Assembly (NCBI RefSeq): GCF_000426185.1
Contig: NZ_AUEW01000009.1
Coordinates: forward strand, 124,001-188,000
Direction: 5' to 3'
Length of the DNA stretch: 64,000 bases
Source of the DNA: Cellulomonas sp. URHD0024
Lineage (GTDB): Bacteria; Actinomycetota; Actinomycetes; Actinomycetales; Cellulomonadaceae
This document shows positions 27,291 through 35,816 of this stretch, one piece after another (the first letter of the stretch is position 1; each line of letters opens with the position of its first letter). The translations under genes and the position numbers were made by a program. Below the pieces are notes generated by a model that had not been told where the DNA came from, did no database searches, and saw only the letters and a list, made by a program, of their open reading frames with translations.

Positions 27291-30200
27291 GCATCGTCGG
27301 CGACGCACTGCTCTGGCTGCTCGACCTGGCCGACCAGCTGATCCTGGTGTACTTCATCGCGATCAACACGGCCTACCTCGTGCTGATCACGCTGGCTGCC
27401 GGCGTGTTCGTCCGGCACGTCCGCCGCACCCCGGTCGCCGGAGCCGACGACCTGTTCCGCAGCCCGCTGGCGCCGTCCGTCTCGCTGATCGTTCCCGCGT
27501 TCAACGAAGGTCCGGTCATCGTGTCGTCCGTCCAGGCACTGCTGGCCCTGCGGTATCCACGGTTCGACGTGACCGTGGTCGACGACGGCTCCACGGACGA
27601 CACGTTCGAGGCGCTCCGCACGGCGTTCGACCTCGTCGAGATCCCGCACGTGGACCCGACCGGCCTCCAGTACCGCGGAGCCGTCCGGTCGCTGCACGTC
27701 GCCCGGAACGACCCGGACGGCCTGCGGGTGGTGCGCAAGGCGAACGGCGGCAAGGCGGACGCGCTGAACGTCGGGATAGCGATGGCCGGCCAGGACCTCG
27801 TCTGCGTGGTCGACGCCGACTCGGTCATGGACAACGACGCGCTGCTGCGCCTCGTGAGGCCGTACGCCGACGACCCCACGCGCGTGGTCGCCGTCGGAGG
27901 CGTCGTGCGGATCGCCAACGGCTCGCGCATCGAGGCCGGTCGTGTGGTCGATGTCCGGATGCCGCGCCAGTGGTTGGTCCGGATCCAGATCGTGGAGTAT
28001 CTGCGGGCCTTCCTGACCGGCCGGACCGGCTGGTCGCGGCTGGGCGGTCTCGTCGTGATCTCCGGAGCCTGCGGGCTGTTCCGACGAGACGTGGTCCTCG
28101 ACATCGGCGGCATGCAGCTCGACACGGTCGGCGAGGACGCCGAGCTCGTCGTCCGGATGCACCGCCGGCTGCGTGAGGCCAGGAGCGACTACAAGGTCGT
28201 CTTCGCCGCCGACCCCGTCGCCTGGACCCAGGCGCCCGACACCCTGCGGATCCTGGGGCGCCAACGGCGTCGCTGGCACCGTGGGCTCACCGAGGTCCTG
28301 ATGCGGCACCGCAGGATGATCGGCAACCCGCGCTACGGGCGGATCGGTCTGGTGGCGCTGCCGTTCTACGTCCTGTTCGAGCTGGCTGCCCCGGTCATCG
28401 AGCTCCTCGCCCTGATCCTGATCCCCGTCAGCCTCGTGCTGGGCATCGTCGACGTGCAGTTCGCCTGGCACTTCATGCTCGTGGCCTACGGCTACGGGAT
28501 CCTGGTCACCCTCTGCGCGGTCGTCCTGGAAGAGGCGTCGTTCTCCCGTTACCGACGCTGGACCGACCTGGCGCGCGGACTCCCCGCGGCGGTGCTGGAG
28601 AACCTCGGGTACCGGCAGGCCCTCGCCGGGTTCCAGCTCCAGGGGATCTGGCAGGCGTTGCGGCGCAAGCGCGGTGCCTGGGGGACGATGACCCGGGTCG
28701 GGCACGCGGACACCGCGCGTCGTCGTCATCCGGCCCGGACGTCTGCACTCGCCGGGGCCACGGCCGCAGCCGTCGCACTCGCTGTGGTCCTCGTGGTCGT
28801 GCGACCGTTCGGTCCGGCTGCGGACACGGCAGACCCGAACCTCGGGGAGCAGATCGCCATGCTGGGTACCCAGGACCTCCCCACGTCACCGCCGGCGGGC
28901 TCGTCCTGGGCGCCCAGCCCGCTCACGGTCGAGGGCCTCCAGGTCAATGCTCAGGCGGGCCCGACCGGGTTCTTCCTGCACACCGCCGGCGCGGACCGCA
29001 CCTTCCTGCCGGGGGTGGACGTGGGCGCGTCCACCCCGGGACACGAACCCGGTGAGCTCGCGGTCTCGGCGTCGGACTACCGACGCTGGTTCGACGTCAT
29101 GGGTCGCATGGGCATCCGCGTGGTGCGCGACTACACGATCCACCCGCCCGCGTTCTACGACGAGCTCGCCGCCTACAACCGCAGGTGGCCGGACCAGCCG
29201 CTCTACCTGGTCCAGGGCGTCTACCTGCCGGACGAGTCCTACGTCCAGAAGGGCAACCTCTACGACTCGGCCGTGACCGACGCCTTCGACGCCGAGCTCC
29301 GCGACGCCTCCGCAGCGGTGTCGGGCGACCTCGTACGCGAGCCGGCGCCAGGGAGGGCGTCGGGTACCTGGACCACCGACGTCAGCCCGTGGCTGATCGG
29401 CTGGATCATCGGGGTCGAGTGGGACGGAACGGCCGTCGAGGCCAGCGACGCGCTGAACCAGAGCGCACCGGCCGGCGGCGGCGACCTCTTCCACAGCACG
29501 CCCGACGCGAGCCCGACGGAGCGTTGGCTGGCCACCCGGATGAACCTGCTCGCCACGGACGAGGTGACCCGCGGCCGCAGCTCCCCGATCGCGTTCGTCA
29601 ACTGGCCCACGGCGGACCCTCTGACGCACCCGCTCGAGCCGAACCCGCTCGAAGACCTCGCCGGCGTGGACGCCGAGCACGTCCTTCCCACGTCCGCCTG
29701 GCCGGGCGGCACCTTCGCGAGCTTCCACGCCTACCCGTACTACCCGGACTTCCAGCGCTACGAGTTCCCCGGCAGCAGCGATCCCTACGGCGCCTACCTC
29801 GCCTCTCTCCGGGACCACTACACGCACATGCCGGTCGTCATCAGCGAGTTCGGGGTCCCGTCGTCGATCGGCACCGCCCACTACGGACCGCTGGGCCGCG
29901 GCCAGGGCGACCACGACGAGCAGGAAGCCATGACGATGGACGCGGACATGCTGCGCCTCATCCGGCAGCAGGGCCTCGCCGGTGGCTTCGTCTTCTCGTG
30001 GACCGACGAGTGGTTCAAGGCGACCTGGAACACCCAGACCCACCAGTACCCGCCGGGGCGTCGGCCCTTCTGGCACGACGAGCTCACGAACGAGCAGTAC
30101 TTCGGGATCGTCGCCACCGACCCGCTCGGGCCGCCGGACGACGCCCCCGCCGCCCTGCCCGTCGACCCTGCCACGGGACCCGCCGACGGAGCCTCGTGGT

Positions 30201-30865
30201 GGATGGACGAGAGCTACCTGCACCTGAGCATCGACCTCTCGTCGGCCGATGTCTCACAGCTGACGGTCGGTCTGGACTCCCTGCCCGCGCTGACCGGTGA
30301 ACCACCTCCCGGTGCCGGTGACCGTCGTCCGGACACCGCGTTCGCTCTGGAGCTCGGCACCCGCACGGGGCAGGCCTGGGTCCGCCGACAGCTCGACCCG
30401 CTGGTGCTGGACTACCAGGTGCCGGCTGACGCCCGCGATGCGACGGTCCCCGGGTGGTGGCCGTACCAGCTCGTCGTGAACCGCGCGCTGACCGTCCCCG
30501 GGATCGGGCCACAGCCTCTCGAGCTCTTCGACGCCGGCGCTCTGCGCTACGGCACGTTCGACGTCTCGGCTCCGGAGTTCGACAGCCGGGCGACGTGGCA
30601 CGCCGACGGCTCGAAGCTGGAGCTGCGCATCCCGTGGGCGCTCGCCGGGTTCAGCGACCCGTCCTCCGCGCAGATGCTGGTCCCCGACGGGACGACGCCG
30701 GCATCGCAGACGAGTCCGGGGATCACCGTGGTGCTCTCTTCCGCAGGCGTGGACCAGACGCTCGGCACGATCCCAGCCCCGAGCTGGGACGAGGTCCGGT
30801 ACGCCGAACGGTTGAAGACGTCCGCCGACACCCTGCGCCTCGCGTTCCTCGATACAGGCTCGTGA
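27287..30865 (+). CDS. Fusion of processive GT2 polysaccharide synthase and extracellular glycoside hydrolase
   Basis: This is a single 1192-residue frame. Residues 8-45 form one or two membrane spans. Residues about 64-335 are a GT2 domain with VVDDGSTDD (97-105), VDADS (175-179), GEDAE (282-286) and QRRRW (326-330), the complete motif set of processive synthases such as cellulose or hyaluronan synthase. Spans at about 354-386 and 394-414 and a helix at 486-506 follow. Residues about 545-945 resemble a clan GH-A TIM barrel: candidate acid/base E711 in IGVEWDG, HAYPYY near 814, and candidate nucleophile E854 in VISEFGVPSS. Residues about 965-1192 are beta-rich, possibly carbohydrate-binding. 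The topology puts synthesis inside and the hydrolase outside. Polymer identity is unknown. Confidence 0.85.
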   Translation: MSIVGDALLWLLDLADQLILVYFIAINTAYLVLITLAAGVFVRHVRRTPVAGADDLFRSPLAPSVSLIVPAFNEGPVIVSSVQALLALRYPRFDVTVVDDGSTDDTFEALRTAFDLVEIPHVDPTGLQYRGAVRSLHVARNDPDGLRVVRKANGGKADALNVGIAMAGQDLVCVVDADSVMDNDALLRLVRPYADDPTRVVAVGGVVRIANGSRIEAGRVVDVRMPRQWLVRIQIVEYLRAFLTGRTGWSRLGGLVVISGACGLFRRDVVLDIGGMQLDTVGEDAELVVRMHRRLREARSDYKVVFAADPVAWTQAPDTLRILGRQRRRWHRGLTEVLMRHRRMIGNPRYGRIGLVALPFYVLFELAAPVIELLALILIPVSLVLGIVDVQFAWHFMLVAYGYGILVTLCAVVLEEASFSRYRRWTDLARGLPAAVLENLGYRQALAGFQLQGIWQALRRKRGAWGTMTRVGHADTARRRHPARTSALAGATAAAVALAVVLVVVRPFGPAADTADPNLGEQIAMLGTQDLPTSPPAGSSWAPSPLTVEGLQVNAQAGPTGFFLHTAGADRTFLPGVDVGASTPGHEPGELAVSASDYRRWFDVMGRMGIRVVRDYTIHPPAFYDELAAYNRRWPDQPLYLVQGVYLPDESYVQKGNLYDSAVTDAFDAELRDASAAVSGDLVREPAPGRASGTWTTDVSPWLIGWIIGVEWDGTAVEASDALNQSAPAGGGDLFHSTPDASPTERWLATRMNLLATDEVTRGRSSPIAFVNWPTADPLTHPLEPNPLEDLAGVDAEHVLPTSAWPGGTFASFHAYPYYPDFQRYEFPGSSDPYGAYLASLRDHYTHMPVVISEFGVPSSIGTAHYGPLGRGQGDHDEQEAMTMDADMLRLIRQQGLAGGFVFSWTDEWFKATWNTQTHQYPPGRRPFWHDELTNEQYFGIVATDPLGPPDDAPAALPVDPATGPADGASWWMDESYLHLSIDLSSADVSQLTVGLDSLPALTGEPPPGAGDRRPDTAFALELGTRTGQAWVRRQLDPLVLDYQVPADARDATVPGWWPYQLVVNRALTVPGIGPQPLELFDAGALRYGTFDVSAPEFDSRATWHADGSKLELRIPWALAGFSDPSSAQMLVPDGTTPASQTSPGITVVLSSAGVDQTLGTIPAPSWDEVRYAERLKTSADTLRLAFLDTGS

Positions 30866-30944
30866 CCCGCGGGACGAGGCGCTGCGTCCCCTCGGCGTCG
30901 CCTCCCGACGAGCGGGGACGGTCCGACGGCCCTAGCCTCCGGGG

Positions 30945-31619
30945 ATGCGTCCTCTCCCCCTCCGCCGCCGCGCGCTCCTGCGTGCCGCCGCGTTCGGGGT
31001 GGCGTTCACGGTTCCGGTCGCCCTGCTCGCCTACCTGGTGCGTGCACAGGTCGACGACGTCCTTCGCCTCGACCAGCGGGCCATCGTCGCCGCCACCGCG
31101 ATCACGCGCGCACACCCCGAGCTGCGGCAGCTGCTGCTCGCCTGGCAGGAGATGTTCCAGGCGAAGTGGCTCAACCTCGCGGCGACCGGGTTGTGCGTCT
31201 GGGTCTGGCGGCGGCACGGACTGACCACGCGCGCACTCTGGGCGTTCCTCACGATCATGGCCGCGTGGGCCCTGCAGCTCGGAGCGAAGGGCCTCGTGCA
31301 GCGCACGCGGCCGGTCGTCGCCGACGCGGTCGCGCACGCCCCTGGATCCAGCTTCCCGTCCGGGCACGCGACGAACACCGCCGCCGTCGCGGTGACCGTG
31401 ACGTTGCTCGTCTGGCCGTTGCTCGGCCCCCGGGGACGGGTCGTCGTACCCGTCGTCGCGGCAGCCTGCGTCCTGCTGACCGGTATCGACCGCGTGATGC
31501 TCGGCGTGCACTTCCCTTCCGACGTGATCGCGGGGTTCGCCCTCGGCACAGCCCTCGCGGGAGCGTCCTACCTCGGCTACAGCGGCTGGTCCGCCGTCGC
31601 CCCTCACCCGGAGCCCTGA
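30945..31619 (+). CDS. PAP2-family lipid phosphatase (first copy)
   Basis: This 224-residue membrane phosphatase has about six spans. All three motifs are present: KGLVQRTRP, SSFPSGHATNT and DRVMLGVHFPSDVIAG, with the catalytic His in the third and the proton-donor His in the second. PAP2 enzymes dephosphorylate phosphatidic acid or polyprenyl pyrophosphates. Following the synthase gene by 79 bases, it may recycle a lipid carrier or act in general undecaprenyl metabolism. Its stop overlaps the second PAP2 start by one base (TGATG). Confidence 0.88.
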   Translation: MRPLPLRRRALLRAAAFGVAFTVPVALLAYLVRAQVDDVLRLDQRAIVAATAITRAHPELRQLLLAWQEMFQAKWLNLAATGLCVWVWRRHGLTTRALWAFLTIMAAWALQLGAKGLVQRTRPVVADAVAHAPGSSFPSGHATNTAAVAVTVTLLVWPLLGPRGRVVVPVVAAACVLLTGIDRVMLGVHFPSDVIAGFALGTALAGASYLGYSGWSAVAPHPEP

Positions 31620-32314
31620 TGCACACCTTCCTGCACCGATACGAGCTCGACGACTCCGCACCGGCCGGCCGTGCGGCGCTCCGCGACATCGGCGTCCGGG
31701 TACTCCTGCCCGCCGTCGCGCTCTGGGTCGTCGTCGTGGGCGTGGGTCTGTTGATCACGGGACCGCTGGACGACTGGCCGGGCGAGCAGGCCATGAACCG
31801 CTGGTTCGTCTCGATCCGGACGCCGGCGCTGAACTCCGTCACGGCTGCCCTCTCGGCGGTCGGCAGCACCGAGATCATCATCGGCGCGTGCGTGCTGTTC
31901 GTCGCGCTCTTCTGGTGGCGGACGAAGCAGTGGTGGGTCGCGATCATCCCGGTCCAGGCGATCAGCGTGCAGGCGATCGTCTTCATGACGTCCGCGTTGG
32001 TGGTCGGGCGGCACCGCCCCGACGTCGACCACCTGGACACCTCGCCGCCGACCTCGTCGTACCCGAGCGGGCACACCGGCGCCTCCACGGCGTTCTACGT
32101 CACGCTCGCGCTGATCGCCCAGCGGATCGGCAACCCGGTGCTGCGTGTCGTCGTGACCGTGCTCTGCCTGCTGGTTCCCGTGTGCGTCGGCGCGGCACGC
32201 CTGTACCGGGGCATGCACCACCCCACCGACGTGGCCATGGGGGCCGTCAACGGGCTGGTCTGCGCGTTCCTGGCATGGAACTACCTGCGGCGGGACACCT
32301 CAGGCCGTGAGTGA
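31619..32314 (+). CDS. PAP2-family lipid phosphatase (second copy)
   Basis: This 231-residue PAP2 membrane protein differs from the first copy except in the motifs. These are GRHRPDVDHL, SSYPSGHTGASTAF and ARLYRGMHHPTDVAMGA, all with key residues present. An N-terminal tail MHTFLHRYELDDSAPAGRAA precedes the first span. It probably acts as an undecaprenyl pyrophosphate or related lipid phosphatase. Two adjacent, coupled but dissimilar PAP2 genes suggest two different lipid phosphates. Its 3' end overlaps the convergent gene by 15 bases. Confidence 0.88.
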   Translation: MHTFLHRYELDDSAPAGRAALRDIGVRVLLPAVALWVVVVGVGLLITGPLDDWPGEQAMNRWFVSIRTPALNSVTAALSAVGSTEIIIGACVLFVALFWWRTKQWWVAIIPVQAISVQAIVFMTSALVVGRHRPDVDHLDTSPPTSSYPSGHTGASTAFYVTLALIAQRIGNPVLRVVVTVLCLLVPVCVGAARLYRGMHHPTDVAMGAVNGLVCAFLAWNYLRRDTSGRE

Positions 32315-34171
32315 CATGTCCAGCTCGCTGAGCGCCGTCGCGCTGTCCAGGTCGCTGGTCACCCGGTGCCGATATCCCAGGAACCCCGCGATGCACACGC
32401 GCGAGTCGTCCCCCTCCTGGGGGCAGGTCCCCGCGACGCACGGCGGCTCCTCGGCGTCGTCCGATCCGTCGACGTTGGCGGCGAGCCACTCCTTCGTCGC
32501 GTCGCAGAGGCGCAAGGTCTCGTCGACGTCGGTGCGCAGCGGGAGGTAGTAGAGGAACTGCACCGGGATCACGTGCGTGATGCTGTCCTTGAGGGCCACC
32601 TGCACGCTGCCGGGTGTCCTCATCGCCTCGCGGAGCTGGGAGACGAACGAGGGGTGCTTGGCGAGCCCCTCCGCGAGGTCGCCCCAGACCAGCCGGCCCG
32701 TCCGGGCCAGCGCGACCAGGTGGCTCGCCACCTGCGACGGGTCCCCGACGGCGGCCCAGTTCCAGGAGTACCAGGTGACGGCGCCCTGCTCGTCGGGCTC
32801 CGGGATGACCCAGGTGACCTCGTCGAGGGCGACCCGCGCCGTGTCGATGAAGGCCGCCACCCGTTCCGGGTCGAAGTGCACCTGCGCGGCCTCGACGCCG
32901 GCGTCGTCCGAGAGCAGGAAGGAGAAGTTCTGCCTCCCGTCGTCGCAGCTCGCGTAGAGCGCGAGCGTCGGCGCCTCGATGCCCTCGAGCGACTCCGGAT
33001 CGGTCATGTCCTCCACGAGCCGGAACGTCGTCTCCGCCGTCGTCTCCGTCACCGGCTCTCCCGACGACCCGGCGTCGGACTGCGCCGCGATCCCCGGGGC
33101 GATCTCCGCCACGACGACGTTGACCTGCTCGACGTGGACGATGAGTCCGCGGACGGAGAGCACGCATCGCACCCGCCAGTCGCCCGGCTCGGTCGGCGCC
33201 TGCAGCGCGAAGTACAGGCGCAGGGAGTCCGCCTTGCCTGCCGGTCCGATGCCCGCCGGCCGGGTCACGGTGAACGGCCCGTCGGCCGACATGCGCAGCT
33301 GTCCCGGCGGAGGTGCGACAGGGAACTTGTCTCCCGTTCCGTCGGCCAGGATGACGACGTCGACCAGCTCCCGCCGGACCCGCTTCGGAAGAGTCAGCGG
33401 CGGCCGGAGGCCGTTCGCGGCATCGTCCGCGTGCGGCCCGACGTTGACGGCGAGCCAGACGCGGCTGCCGGGTCGCACCCGGGGCAGGTGCTCAGCGGGT
33501 CCGGCAGCGGCGAGCACCGCGACGTTGACGTGCGGACCGCGGTGCAGCTCGTGCTCGGGCGCGGTGGACGGCCGGCGGGGACGGAGCCCGCGAAAGATGG
33601 GCAGCCGCTCGAGGATCGATCGGCGAGCACCCGGGTCGTTCGCGGCGCTCGACTTCTCCCACGTCAATCGGTCTTGAATTTCCCATTCGAGCGTTTCCGC
33701 ATTGGCCGTCAGCTCTCTGACGCGTGCAAATGAGCCGACCCCGAGAACGAGTCCCAGAAGTGTGTGGGCTGCGCGCACCACGTCGATCCCGGCGTGGGTG
33801 GCGGGGCCGGCGAGGTCGGCCTCGCGGTACCGCGACCTGTCGAGGAGCTGGTCCGCCGCGGACACCACGTCCTCCGCAGACAGGTCGTCGTCCTCCGACG
33901 CCGCGCCGAGGGCGACGACGAACGCGTCGAGCGCCATGCCGAAAACGAGCGCGTCCGAGGGGCCGGTCCGTTGATCGCGTGCCGGGCCGCGCAGCAGCAC
34001 GTCGAGCCCCAGATCGCCCCACGTGCCACGCAGGGAGGATCGCAGGCTGCGCAGCGCAGCCACCCACGCGCGCTCGAGGAGCGTCGACGGCAGGTGGATG
34101 TCCCACGACTCGTCGAGGGCACGGACCGCCGCGTCGCGGAGCAAGTCCAGTACATCGCGCTGGGCGACCAT
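32300..34171 (-). CDS. Large protein of unknown function with CHAT-like C-terminal segment
   Basis: This 623-residue protein is not recognised as a whole. The N-terminal 200 residues are helical (DVLDLLRDAAVRALDE, DVVRAAHTLLGLVLGVG). The middle (about 220-380) is rich in Pro and beta strands and includes HVNVAVLAAAGPAEHLPRVR. The C-terminal part (about 400-623) ends with HVIPVQFLYYLPL, RLCDATKEWL, a Cys-rich PPCVAGTCPQEGDDSRVC and IAGFLGYRHRV. That order resembles the segment preceding the catalytic half in CHAT-type peptidases of bacterial conflict systems, but the chain stops about 25 residues later. GAAGGAG precedes the ATG at 34171. No membrane span or signal peptide is seen. Confidence 0.6.
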   Translation of the reverse strand: MVAQRDVLDLLRDAAVRALDESWDIHLPSTLLERAWVAALRSLRSSLRGTWGDLGLDVLLRGPARDQRTGPSDALVFGMALDAFVVALGAASEDDDLSAEDVVSAADQLLDRSRYREADLAGPATHAGIDVVRAAHTLLGLVLGVGSFARVRELTANAETLEWEIQDRLTWEKSSAANDPGARRSILERLPIFRGLRPRRPSTAPEHELHRGPHVNVAVLAAAGPAEHLPRVRPGSRVWLAVNVGPHADDAANGLRPPLTLPKRVRRELVDVVILADGTGDKFPVAPPPGQLRMSADGPFTVTRPAGIGPAGKADSLRLYFALQAPTEPGDWRVRCVLSVRGLIVHVEQVNVVVAEIAPGIAAQSDAGSSGEPVTETTAETTFRLVEDMTDPESLEGIEAPTLALYASCDDGRQNFSFLLSDDAGVEAAQVHFDPERVAAFIDTARVALDEVTWVIPEPDEQGAVTWYSWNWAAVGDPSQVASHLVALARTGRLVWGDLAEGLAKHPSFVSQLREAMRTPGSVQVALKDSITHVIPVQFLYYLPLRTDVDETLRLCDATKEWLAANVDGSDDAEEPPCVAGTCPQEGDDSRVCIAGFLGYRHRVTSDLDSATALSELDMSLTA

Positions 34172-34698
34172 CTCTGGGCTCCTTCCTCCGTCGGCCGGCG
34201 TGCGCGAGTTTATCAACCGCAATGTGCTATGGCCGACGGCGATGCGGGGGAAATGATCGGGCAAACGTCGACGATCGGGGCGTACCGTCTCCTAACCCCG
34301 GAATGTCAAGTCGGACATTTTCTCCGACGCTCATTGCACATACCAGCGCGGGTCGGGTCCGCCCACGACCGCATCCATGCGCCGCTCCTGCTGCGGCCGG
34401 CCGTTCCGCCGCTGCCGGGGGGCGCAGGTCGATGGCGCTGTTGCAGGTCAGCCTGGGATCCGGCTCCTCGAGCACGTCGTGCGGGCAGCCGACGCCCGAC
34501 CGGCGCCCTGGACCTGAGGCCCGGTCGGCGCTGTCGTCCGGGGAACCGAGACGCGTGCCGCCTGGCCGGCGAGATTTCACCCGGTCGGCGTCATGCGGGC
34601 TGTGGCATCAGCCCGACGTGCAGGCGCGCGGGAGTGCCCTCAGCGATCGTTGCCCACGACCCGTGAGGCGCAGCGCGGCAGCGCCGGCCCGGCTTCGC
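34172..34698. other. Intergenic region without a convincing gene
   Basis: This 527-base stretch separates the CHAT-like gene from the small secreted protein; both are leftward. TAAACT on the minus strand near 34207 may be a -10 box for the leftward gene. I see no coding frame with family character, no tRNA and no repeat. Confidence 0.5.
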
Positions 34699-35061
34699 TC
34701 AGCGGGGCGTGAAGGACGTGCTGCACTTCCAGGTGGACGTGCCCTTCGTCGCGGACACGCTCACGACGACCTTGTAGCCCTTGGTCGCGCGGGAGATGGA
34801 GTACGCGACCGAGGCCTTGCCCGTGGTGGACGCCGTGGTCTGCTTCTGGTTCGTCGTCGTCTTGTAGTGGGCGGCGGTCGTCACCTTGGCGGAGCCGCCG
34901 ACGCCCGAGACCCGCACGACTGTCGTCGTGTACTGAGCCGGTGCCGTCACCGACATCGACGCCGTGCAGCTCCCCGTCGCCGCGGAGGCAGGTGTCGCGG
35001 TGAAGGCGACAGGAGTGAGGGACAGTGCAGTCGCGATGGCGACGGTGAGTGCGCGGCGCAC
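34699..35061 (-). CDS. Small secreted protein of unknown function
   Basis: This is a 120-residue exported protein. A Sec signal peptide (VRRALTVAIATALSLTPVAF, cleavage near TPASA-ATG) precedes a Thr/Ser/Lys-rich mature domain of about 90 residues with a Cys near each end (GSCTASM and WKCSTSF), probably disulfide-bonded. Alternating polar and hydrophobic residues (YTTTVVRVSGVGGSAKVTT, KGYKVVVSVSATKG) suggest an all-beta, Ig-like fold. AGGAG precedes the GTG. No family is recognised. Confidence 0.7.
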   Translation of the reverse strand: MRRALTVAIATALSLTPVAFTATPASAATGSCTASMSVTAPAQYTTTVVRVSGVGGSAKVTTAAHYKTTTNQKQTTASTTGKASVAYSISRATKGYKVVVSVSATKGTSTWKCSTSFTPR

Positions 35062-35460
35062 GGTGGCTCCTGAGGCGGTGGGCTGGTCGGACGCACAATT
35101 CTGCTGCCTTTCCCACGCCCGGCCGACGAGCGTTGCGGGCCGCATGCCATATCCGGCCGGAGCCGGGTACCCGTTGTCGTGGTTCGTCAGGGTCTCCGGG
35201 GCGACTCGGGGTGCCCGGCCGCCGAGAGTTCACCCCCCGGCTCGGCGCGGTCGGGGTCAAACGCACCGTTCGTCCTTCGCGCGCGCGCCGGGCGGTCCGT
35301 CGGACGCAGTGTCTCTGTCACCGCCAGGGCCGACCGATCGTCGTCACGGCCAGGCTTGTAGCGTTGCTCGGCGGGGTCGATCAGAGCCCAGCTGCCGGAA
35401 CGTCCTGCCTCCAGGGCGCACCGACTTTCCGACCATCTCGGATCGGAGGTCGCACACGTC
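35062..35460. other. Intergenic region without a convincing gene
   Basis: This 399-base stretch lies between divergent genes. It must carry their promoters. No frame with recognisable character, no RNA gene and no repeat were seen. Confidence 0.45.
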
Positions 35461-35685
35461 GTGACGAACGCACCTTCGCCAGGGACGGGGCACGTGTTCG
35501 TGACGCGCTTTCGCGACGGCTCGTGGAGCGCGATCTGGCAGGGTGAGGGCGCCGAGGCGGCATCCCACGTCGACTTCGACGGCACACGCGATGTGGTGGT
35601 CGCCTGGGCATGGGCGCAGCCCGCCGCAACCCGTCGGCGGTTCGACGACGAGCGAAACCAGTACGTGCCGCTCGAGCCCGAATAG
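35461..35685 (+). CDS. Small hypothetical protein
   Basis: This is a 74-residue frame starting at GTG: MTNAPSPGTGHVFVTRFRDG, then SWSAIWQGEGAEAASHVDFD and a C-terminal RRFDDERNQYVPLEPE. The acidic/aromatic composition and lack of low complexity look like a real small soluble protein; I do not recognise a family. There is no strong ribosome-binding site before the GTG, so the call is cautious. Confidence 0.45.
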   Translation: MTNAPSPGTGHVFVTRFRDGSWSAIWQGEGAEAASHVDFDGTRDVVVAWAWAQPAATRRRFDDERNQYVPLEPE

Positions 35686-35816
35686 CGACCCAGCGCCGAC
35701 CACCGGCCCCGCGACGACGAAACGGGCCGAACCAAGGTTCGACCCGGTGGCTTGGGGCGCGAGTTTCACCCGGCGGATGCCAAACGATTTGCACCGCGGC
35801 TGCCGATCCAGAGGCC

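Noticed and set aside
27287..30865. GT2-hydrolase fusion as an assembly artefact
   Set aside because: The frame is continuous through a plausible membrane helix and linker, and codon usage is uniform; a join error would be unlikely to keep both frame and topology. It should still be confirmed by comparison with orthologues.
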